From Gentiana macrophylla (taxonomy: Eukaryota; Streptophyta; Magnoliopsida; Gentianales; Gentianaceae): DNA of 64,000 nucleotides. The notes below the pieces were generated by a model. It made no database searches and was not told the DNA's origin. It worked only from the letters and a program-made list of their open reading frames with translations. Positions 55,603 through 64,000 of the stretch are shown here, in pieces. Position 1 is the stretch's first letter; the number at the start of each line of letters is the position of its first letter. The stretch spans positions 62,001 to 126,000 of the forward strand of contig JAOBSW010000134.1 in NCBI GenBank assembly GCA_026214975.1. The letters are read 5' to 3'. A program made the position numbers and the translations under genes.

Positions 55603-56460
55603 CACCCCGCCGTTCAAACATTGCCATCTCAACATGCTTGGATGATCGTTATCATGTCCCTCTCTCAATAATGCGTAATTCCCCTTCTGAACAATGGTTG
55701 GAATGACATGAAAAGCCCACAACTGTAACGCATATAGACAACTGGATACCCTTGGCTTAAGCGCCTTCATATTAGTTTTCAGTCCAAGTAATTGTGGGTG
55801 TTGTACTTGTTTACGCCTGTTCCACATCAAGTTTCTAAAGAGATACTCCCCCCATGGATAAGTTCTGACCCGTTCTAGGTCCTCGACAATATAAAATATT
55901 TGGCTCGGTATTACCGTTCCAGGGTCTTGTCCAATTAATATGCCATAAATAAGATACACTAAAGCCATCCGATATACGGTTTCGTTGTTGCATTGCCTTG
56001 ACTTGATCGCTGCTAGGATTTTTGACAACGTGATAGTCGCGGTGCACTTACTTAGTTGACAAGCTCCTCAAAACTCCTTGAGACTCAACGCAATTGAACG
56101 TTTGTATCTCCAAATCTAAACCCCATTGTCATTGCAAACTCTCTTTTACCGAACTTCACTCTATTTTCGCTAATCTTAAAATGAAGTTCGTCGTCGCAGT
56201 CGGGATAAACCATTTGGAAATACAAGAATGCTATTAGCCGCCCTTTGTACGCCCAGTTACCATGATACCAAGTAATAAATTGACCAAACACTGATTCTTT
56301 CAATCTAGATAACAAGGTACCATCGCCGTGATGATACTGCACCAACTCGGATGCTAGTTTTTCATAGATTGCTTTTTCCGAATGGAACCTCAGTTGGGTA
56401 TCAAACACCTTATCACGCGGATGAATATATTCTCCGTGTGTGTCCCAACTGTGGAAAGCT
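55603..56460 (-). pseudogene. MULE 3 cargo gene, DUF1985 part
   Basis: Minus strand. The exon from about 56460 (after a possible acceptor CAG) reads SWDTHGEYIHPRDKVFDTQL, then LLSRLKESVFGQFITWY and ELHFKISENRVKFGKREFAM, ending at GFRFGDTNVQLR (56085). After a frame change, 56028-55603 gives CNNETVYRMALVYLIYGILI, IFYIVEDLERVRTYPWGEYL and CLYALQLWAFHVIPTIV, ending HPSMLRWQCLNGGV at the LTR. This is the full DUF1985 pattern. In Kaonashi-type MULE genes it precedes a coiled coil and Ulp1, found here at 38360-34600 on the same strand. A host Ulp1-like gene is the alternative, but the terminal-repeat context favours MULE cargo. Confidence 0.75.
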
Positions 56461-57109
<649 letters not shown>

Positions 57110-58481
57110 GGAACTCTCTTTATATAAGAAATTAACTAGTCAAGGGACAGTTACCATTTTCACAATACAATTACCCTTTTCCTTATGTAAAAGATATTTG
57201 CCATAAAATAAGAAATAATCTCCATAAATGAGATAATGATTATAAAGTCAATCTCTTATTTTTTCATTAATTATCTAACAAATAAATAATTAATTAATTA
57301 CACATGTGACATAATCTAGGAAAATTTCTTTTCCTAATTTCCTCAACATGTGGCGCCATTTTTGCCATTAGTATAATAGAAAATACCTTTTCTATTTTAC
57401 ATATTATTTACCAAATAAATAATATTCGCATATTCATTAAATAGACCAACTATTTAATTTATTCTCGAGGTTCCACAAATCGAGAAAACATTCGCATGTT
57501 AGGAGCCAACCCGGGGACCATTGACCTATAACCAATAGCTACAATAAATTGAATAAAATATTCATCGAACAGAATATTTCTACTCAACTTATTAATTCCG
57601 TAATTACGCCACCATAAATCCGAAACTGAACTCTATCGATTATAGATATAACTTATTCTCAAAGCGTCGAGTCAATAAGTGTCCATTGATATAATCATTA
57701 CATACAAACTAACCCTCCATAGACTATCCGTAACGAAGCGGGATTATTTCTGTAAACCTTCTTCACTACATCTTATCCTTATTTACCATTAACCCACTAG
57801 TGATCAATTAGTTCAACACCAATATGAACTCGGCCGATCGATCATTTTCTAGGATCAACAAATAAGGGGATTGTCTTTCTACTTCCCGCAGGAAGGAATG
57901 ATTCCATATCTGTGAGACACACACTCCTCACTCATTCCAGAATAGTGCCAACGTGAAAGTGATTCGGGCTGCGCCTCTTAGCGATCCTTAATGAACACAT
58001 CAAACCATATCTTGAAATAAGCAGGCGTCTGCAATCACTTCAGGATTAAGGTTAATCCATATATGATCATCTTGTGATTTAATATGATTTCTCAATCACG
58101 GAATTATATGAGAAATGCATATTAAATCGGTCCAGTCCTACATGACTATATCATATATAAATGCTCAACTTAGATAACCAATATCGACGGTCCAGATAAG
58201 ACGGTCACACTTTAAAGTGTTATGGGCGCATTAGTTGTGGTTTAATCAATAGACCTCATACTTTGATTAAGTTCACCACGGACTAATAGTTCAAGTGTAT
58301 CACCATAAACTTAATCATCACGTGTGACACACAGTAAGTTATATGGCTACATATGATACAACTTGGGGTTTTCAGCGGCGTATTACATATAAGCACAAAG
58401 CAAATAATAAGATGAGAATAAATCTGTCATTTACTAATTATAAAAACAATTACAGAAATTGTCTTTCGGGCACTTCCAACA
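57110..58481 (-). repeat. truncated, diverged LTR related to elements A-C
   Basis: About 1,370 bp with the same order of landmarks as 59436-60905: GAACTCTCTTTATATA at the left, ACACATGTGACATAATC, ATCCTTATTTACCATTAACC, and at the right TTGTCTTTCGGGCACTTCCAACA. Much more diverged than the A-C copies, so an older or sister family. Its outer left part (R-U5 in minus orientation) is missing and the break falls at the TATA word beside a (TA)n run. Confidence 0.65.
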
Positions 58482-59079
58482 CTATGTTACAGTCGGTTGT
58501 AGTTTGGTTATCCAAGAACTTCTATATGAAGGACTTGGGGGAAGCAACCTACATTCTTGGAATCAAGATCTATAGAGATAGATCTAAGAGGTTGCTTGGT
58601 CTGTCACAATCCACCTATATAGACAAGATGCTGAAGAGATTCAGCATGTAGCAATCCAAGAGAGGATTGTTGCCCATGTCATATGGGGTCTACCTGTCGA
58701 AGGAAATATGTCCTAAGACAGAGGAGGAAAGGGCACATATGAGTAAGATCCCTTATGCCTCAGCTATTGGGTCCATCATGTATGGCATGTTGTGCATTAG
58801 ACCGGATTTCTCGTACCCTCTGAGTATGACTAGTAGGTATCAGGAAAATCCAGGTGATGGTCACTGGATTGCAGTCAAGAATATTCTCAAGTATATGAGA
58901 CGTACTAGGGATATGTTCCTGGTTTTCAGGAACAATTATTTAGTATTACGAGGTTACATAGATGTCATCTTTCAAACTGGCAATGATGACTTAAAATCAC
59001 AGTCTAGATTTGTTATCACGCTTAATGGTGGAGCAGTTAACTGGAAGAGTTCCAAGCATGAGACTACTGCGGACTCTAC
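58482..59079 (+). pseudogene. copia RT end and RNase H start, fragment
   Basis: TMLQSVVVWLSKNFYMKDLG then EATYILGIKIYRDRSKRLLG and STYIDKMLKRFSM. After an in-frame stop (58649) it continues KEICPKTEEERAHMSKIPYA, RPDFSYPLSMTSRYQENPGD and GHWIAVKNILKYMRRTRDMF, then GGAVNWKSSKHETTADST. This is the C-terminal part of a copia RT and its link to RNase H, from a different family than the element at 46243. The left side is bounded by the truncated LTR. The right side is cut by element C at the codons for DST. Confidence 0.85.
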
Positions 59080-60905
59080 TGTTAGTAATACCATCCGCAG
59101 CGGAAACGATTTATGGATCTAGATCTATAAACTACACGTAATAAAATAACTAGATCTATATCTACAAGGGGGTTGTAGATCATACCTCTTGGATCTCTAA
59201 ATCCAAGTTGAAGAACCGCAATAGGATGAACGAAGGAAAGCGTGAAGAGCACCACGATCTTCCGTACGTGTGATCCAAGCAACTCCCGGTGGAAGGAATT
59301 CTCGACTCGAACCCTTCCGATATGCTACCGGAAAAATCTCCAAGATTTTCCCTTATACCCTTGGCGAAATTTTCCTTCACCTCTCTAAGAGGTAGAAGTC
59401 GAAAATTGTAGTGTGTTCTTTGGCTTGGGAGAACTCTCTTTATATAGGAGAGTAAAACTTAAGCCCCAAGGATTTAATAATTAATACAAAATCAATTATG
59501 ATAATCCTATTAAATAAAAGATAATCCCAAAATATTCTAGAACAAATCTAGAATAATCTTTATCTTTATTTCTTACCATAAATATTTATCCAATAAATAT
59601 TTTATGCACATGTCTTATTAATCACAAGAAAACTAATTTCTTGTTCCAAAAATAAGAGGGGGGGCGCCACTTTTAATTCATGACCTAGTCATAATTAATT
59701 TTGGGCTATAACACAATTGGGCCAAGATTATGGAAAATGTCTTTTCCACATATTTAATTATTTAGCCCAACTAATTTAATAGTCCACTAAACAATTAATT
59801 CACATATCGTTTTAATAAAGTCCAATAAGAACTAAATTAATATTATTAGGATTCGACGTCCGAGAATAGCTATGCTATATTAGGAGGCACGTCGGGGACC
59901 ATGGACTAATAATCAACGGCTCCGATAAATCAAATAAATAATTATAGAATAATTATATTCGATAAATCAATCACAGAATATGCCACCATAATCCCGTGAC
60001 TGCACTCCTCCGATTATGAGATTATATTTATCTCCTCACGAGAATAATAATAAGCGTCCATTGATATAATCATTACATATGGATTAATCCTCCATAGACT
60101 GTTCATTCTAAATCGGGAAGTTACCGTTAACCCTTTTTAGAACCTCTTATCCTTATTTACCATTAACCCCCTAGTGATCAATTAATTCATACAACTCACC
60201 TGGTGATCAATCGGTGTGATATGAACTCGCGCGATCGATCGTTTCTAGGATTAACAAATAAGAGCTGCTATCTACTTCCATAAATGGAAGGAATGGATTC
60301 CGTATCTGTGATAAACACGGACTACTCACTCAATCCGATTACAATGCCAAGATGGGGTAATTCGGACCACAGACTCGGTGTAATCCTTAACCGTCAAGTC
60401 AAACTTCATACCGATTCAAGCGAAATATTGTGATCACCTCAGGATTAAGATATATCCATAAACATGATCATCCATTGATCCGATAAGACTTCTCGATTAC
60501 GGAATTATATCGTGAACTCTAATCAAATCGGTCCATATTTTATATGATATATCTATCATATATAAATGCCTCATTAGGTTCTCTTAACCGAAAGTCCGGA
60601 TAAGACAATCACACCAAGCGTGTTCAGGCGCATTAATAGCACGTTAAAGGAGAGACCCGATACTCTCGATTAACTTCACTACGGGCTAATTGTATTTTAA
60701 GTACATCTTCACTAACTCAATCCTCCCGTGTATATACCATACCTTTGAGTTAAGTGATTACATAAACGATATACTTTAGGGTTTTCGTAGTGTAATTACT
60801 ATTGTCACATCGGTGAATATGAGAATAATAAATATGAATAACAATATCATTTCATTTATTAAATAAAACAATTACAAAATTGTCTTTCGGGCATCACACC
60901 TAACA
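59080..60905 (-). repeat. element C LTR
   Basis: 1,826 bp, TGTTAGTAATACC ... CACACCTAACA, followed by CTCCCACTTGCA (polypurine tract on the minus strand). A GGGGGGGCGCCAC word at 59669-59682 replaces the CATGCTTGGGGTCGAAA seen in element A, a local difference. Confidence 0.9.
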
Positions 60906-63900
60906 ATCTCCCACTTGCACGAAAGCATGTGATTAATTGTTTTAGAGCACACCCTATTATTTAAAATACAACAAACTACATCTCCCACTTGCTCTAAAGC
61001 AATGGAGACTCATCCCGTATTCTAGTACCCACTAAGCATGTCATAACCATTTGATTCCAAAATACACTCCGAGTATGCCGTCGTAGGATAGGTCGGTGAC
61101 TCGGGAGTACTACATCTAAATGTCATGGGTCTTAATGATTAGTCGGGTTGTCGGCTCGAGGCGTTCCGTAGAATCGAAAGCGTTACCGGTCCATCAAATC
61201 ATGTGGTACCGAGTAAACCTTGAGCCCGAGATCGACTTAACGATCATCCTCAATCGACTTAAAGTCAAAATCGATTGTATCACACATATCCAGGTTCACA
61301 CATGAATATGTCCGCATATTGTTCCTCGTTCTCTTCAAGATACTAAAGGACATACTAAACTTGCTTTGTTAACCGCCGAATCTAAGATTCGATCAAAGTT
61401 GGCGTTCATTAACGACCATCTCTTACTAGAAAGAGAATCTATCCCATTTCTCCCGATCCGAAGATTTAGAGAGTCATTCACGAGGCATAGGGTAGAACTT
61501 CCTCGTTGAATGTTGCATACACGGATGCATCATCTTAACCAATAAGATGGATGGGAAACCGGTGGTGATTCTAATGAATTCGACCGAGTCAAACTCTTAA
61601 GAATGTTGTCCAAATCTCATTGCGAGAGAATTGTGGTATTGTCGATTTCGACTTGAGATAACACACCCATGTTGATTCCAGCAGTGCAAAGTGTTAGCCT
61701 TCACAAACACTAATTTATATATTCACTCACTTGTACTAAAATTGATATCCAGTCTACAAAAGACTTATCAATATTACGGTCAAATCCACATATTGTAGAA
61801 ATATATGACTTCCAATGACCGAGAGGTTTGCTTTTTATCCACAAAGGACATAAGCCTTGTGAGTCATCTGTCATAAGTTCATAAGTCAATACCTTACATT
61901 TGAATGAATCCGGACTCCGTTTGTTTGGCAAGAAAAGTCTTGGGAATCACCCCTATTTTACGCTTTTGAGCGAAATCATGCAATACCGAACTCATTCTAC
62001 TCTTTTCGTGTAGATCCAATTACTCCCATTTGGGCTGAGGCGCTCAGGTGGTTCTACAAGAGCATGAAGCAATTGGAGTACCGAACTCCATTCACGTGGT
62101 TATAGCCATTAAACCAACCTCTATTATCGTAATCCTATCTGCTCACAAAAGAGCCATAGGTCATCAATCGATCCTCGGACTACAAAGTCCGCCGAACCCG
62201 TAATGGGTAATGGATAAACCATACTCCCACTACATTCGGGTGGATCGAAATTACGATCTAGTTTAGTAGTATTTAGTGTTATCACCAACAACCGATGTTG
62301 GATGTGGTACGATTTTAATCGGTTAGTAACTACGCTTGAGTAAACGTCATCGCAAGGTTTAAGGTTTCTTGTTCATAGACTCTATCGAAAGGGCCTTGCA
62401 AGTATAATTTGTCCCTTCCCGATTTCATGAATCTTATAACAAACCTTTTCTCAATGCTACAAGATATAGAAACGATTGGTCATCGACCGAGCGTGTTCGC
62501 TAAATTTCGAGACCTACCTTCAAGCACCGTGTGCTAAATGCTTATATTTACGGAAGTGGGGTGAACCGAATCCACACCTTATCCGTAAATTCCAAAGCAT
62601 ATTCTAGGTAGACTTCTCGGTCTTACATTTCAATGTTAACCGTTATTTCGCTTCTAATATCTTTATTGAGTTATGCAGTGTATTGTAGCACATCTAAAAA
62701 CATATATAAGGCAATTTTACGGTTTCTCACTTAGTGAGAACATGTCACAATGAGGCAGGCTGAGCATCAGTCTCGAGGACTATGAATGGCCTATTCCGAG
62801 TATAGAATACTCTATCTCTGTTGAAAATAGAGAAACCTCAAAAATATTTTGGATAAACCCGACCGGAGTGTTCGAATAGTTATCGGACAAGAAGTCACTA
62901 CTCGGAAGCTCCTACTAGCTTGTATCTTTCATCGAGACCCGAAGGTGCGTCATAAACAAGCTATGTTACTTCTTTATAACCATTATCCTTTTCCGATTGA
63001 AAGGAAACTTAGTCATTGAACCTTTGAGACAATATAACCAGATGGGAGAAAGGAATCACCCTGAGCCGGTCTTGAGTTTTGTCTTTTAGGGACTATGCAC
63101 TAACTATGGAATATGAAGAAGCGTTTATCTAAATATAGAAACCAATTGCTTTTAATAGTTCTTAAGATGTGTTTTATATACATATTTCAAATTCTCTAAG
63201 TGGTTTTGACTTTATCAAACAAAAGTCCGAGTCTTGGATTCAGTACTACAAATGGTATATTCACTTTCTATACGACAAACAAATTATCGAATAGAAGGTA
63301 AATCCATTCGCTCCAACGAATCTTAAGCGGAAAATAATTTTTCCGCGATATTCAAGGATTGAATCCGAGATTCATTACCTTATATCACTCCCACTATTCT
63401 AGCTAAAATTAAGCGCCCGTTGTTTACTCTTTTAATCGTTAAATGCACTTTGCTACCTTGTTCTTCTAAAGAACTTAGCTCGAGAAAATCGCCAAGGATT
63501 CATAGGTTGGTGATCCAAAATCAACATCCTTATCCTATGATTTTGATTAATTAATTTTCGGTTCGACCTTAAAATTTTCTCGATTTAGGTGACTAACACT
63601 TTTAGACATATTCTCCCATTCTTGACTTTCAATGAATGGAAGCGATCTTGAACCAACGTTCGTTTGAGTAGAACACTACTCTTGAACCGTGGGATGTCTA
63701 TTTCGAGTGTTACTCGTCGAGACTTCTCGGATTTTCTAATATACGGAAAAACAACAAATCATAACATTAAAGCTCCCACTAGTTTATCGGTTCCAAATAC
63801 CGTCTAACGAGCAATGCTTTATTTTTATGAATTTCCGATTTTTTCGATTAGAAAATCTTTCGTACATAGTTCTATTGTTTCCAGAAAAACAACAAGTCAT

Positions 63901-64000
63901 AGAAACTCCCACTAGTTCATCGATTCCAAATATCGTCTAACTAGCAACATTTCATGACTTTCCGGTTTTTCAATTAGAACGGTTACGTGTGTAGTCAGTT
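60906..64000 (-). other. element C internal region, non-coding
   Basis: Co-linear with 24651-27760 of element A. It contains the start of the tandem array (from 63769; the second unit starts near 63902). Short frames at 61120-61305 and 61710-61931 have no known domain. Confidence 0.8.

Larger units (their letters stand above)
33975..56460. mobile_element. MULE 3 remnant with DUF1985-Ulp1 cargo gene
   Basis: Begins with the same subterminal block as MULE 2 (33990-34218 against 17104-17340) and carries a minus-strand DUF1985/coiled-coil/Ulp1 gene. No MuDR transposase and no right terminal repeat were found before the microsatellite cluster at 56560, so the element is defective or its end is lost. 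It is split by the insertions 35574-37478 and 38361-55602. Confidence 0.55.
59080..64000 (-). mobile_element. non-coding LTR element C, runs off the window
   Basis: Inserted in the copia fragment. The left 5-bp site is probably TCTAC (59075-59079); its partner lies outside the window. LTR 59080-60905, then internal DNA equal to 24651-27750 of element A. No coding sequence. Same orientation as A. Confidence 0.85.

Noticed and set aside
15160..56460. One giant MULE spanning 41 kb with two cargo genes
   Set aside because: The inverted terminal repeat at 33701-33974 closes MULE 2, and the same subterminal block starts again at 33990, so two fused elements fit better. A far right terminal repeat was not found.

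Overview
The window looks like nuclear heterochromatin or intergenic DNA from a flowering plant, probably a eudicot. It is AT-rich, with long TA/TG/CT microsatellites, tRNA-derived SINEs, spliced plant-type MULE transposase remnants, Ty1/copia and large non-coding LTR elements, and LINE scraps. I found no intact single-copy host gene, no rRNA or tRNA gene and no CRISPR array. Nearly every recognisable coding sequence belongs to a mobile element and is broken by frameshifts, stops or insertions.

Layout: 1-3345 is a patchwork of a hairpin-rich repeat, an 84-bp SINE with an 11-bp target duplication, an L1-type LINE scrap, a PIF/Harbinger-like element with TTA duplications, and a longer SINE. Positions 3355-13577 are one complete 10.2-kb Mutator-like element (MULE 1) flanked by the perfect 9-bp duplication TCAAATTTA. 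It carries a decayed MuDR-type transposase on the plus strand, a convergent multi-exon cargo gene on the minus strand, and about 20 dispersed copies of a short word close to ATGCAGTGACAT. Positions 13587-15150 hold a small Stowaway-like MITE and an L1 RNase H domain.

Positions 15160-33974 are a second MULE (MULE 2, about 6 kb when its insertions are subtracted). It has a plus-strand transposase and a convergent minus-strand gene of the 'putative plant transposon protein' type, each reading inward from a terminal repeat. It has been hit by three LTR insertions with 5-bp duplications: solo LTR CTACC, solo LTR ACTGC, and a 9.16-kb non-coding LTR element flanked by AGGAC. Its right terminal repeat is fused, in a palindrome, to the subterminal DNA of a third MULE (MULE 3, 33975 to about 56460). 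MULE 3 carries a minus-strand gene with a DUF1985 domain, a coiled coil and a Ulp1-type protease, the architecture known from Kaonashi-type MULEs. That gene is split by a solo LTR (CCTTC duplication) and by a 17-kb block of the non-coding LTR family (38361-55602), itself containing a solo LTR (GGCGT) and a rearranged three-LTR copia element (ATAGC) with half of its genes inverted.

Positions 56560-57100 are a microsatellite cluster. Positions 57110-59079 are a truncated diverged LTR next to a copia RT/RNase H scrap. From 59080 to the window end is another copy of the non-coding LTR family (TCTAC on the left), running off the edge.

The nesting gives a relative clock: MULEs are oldest, then solo LTRs and the non-coding LTR family inside MULE genes, then the copia and GGCGT solo LTR inside that family. 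The non-coding LTR family, with LTRs of about 1.83 kb, an internal region of about 5.5-6 kb, an initiator-methionine primer site and no gag or pol, behaves as a LARD-like parasite that must use proteins made elsewhere. The best leads for new biology are the dispersed motif in MULE 1, the palindromic MULE-MULE fusion, the inverted copia and the conserved structure of the non-coding LTR family.
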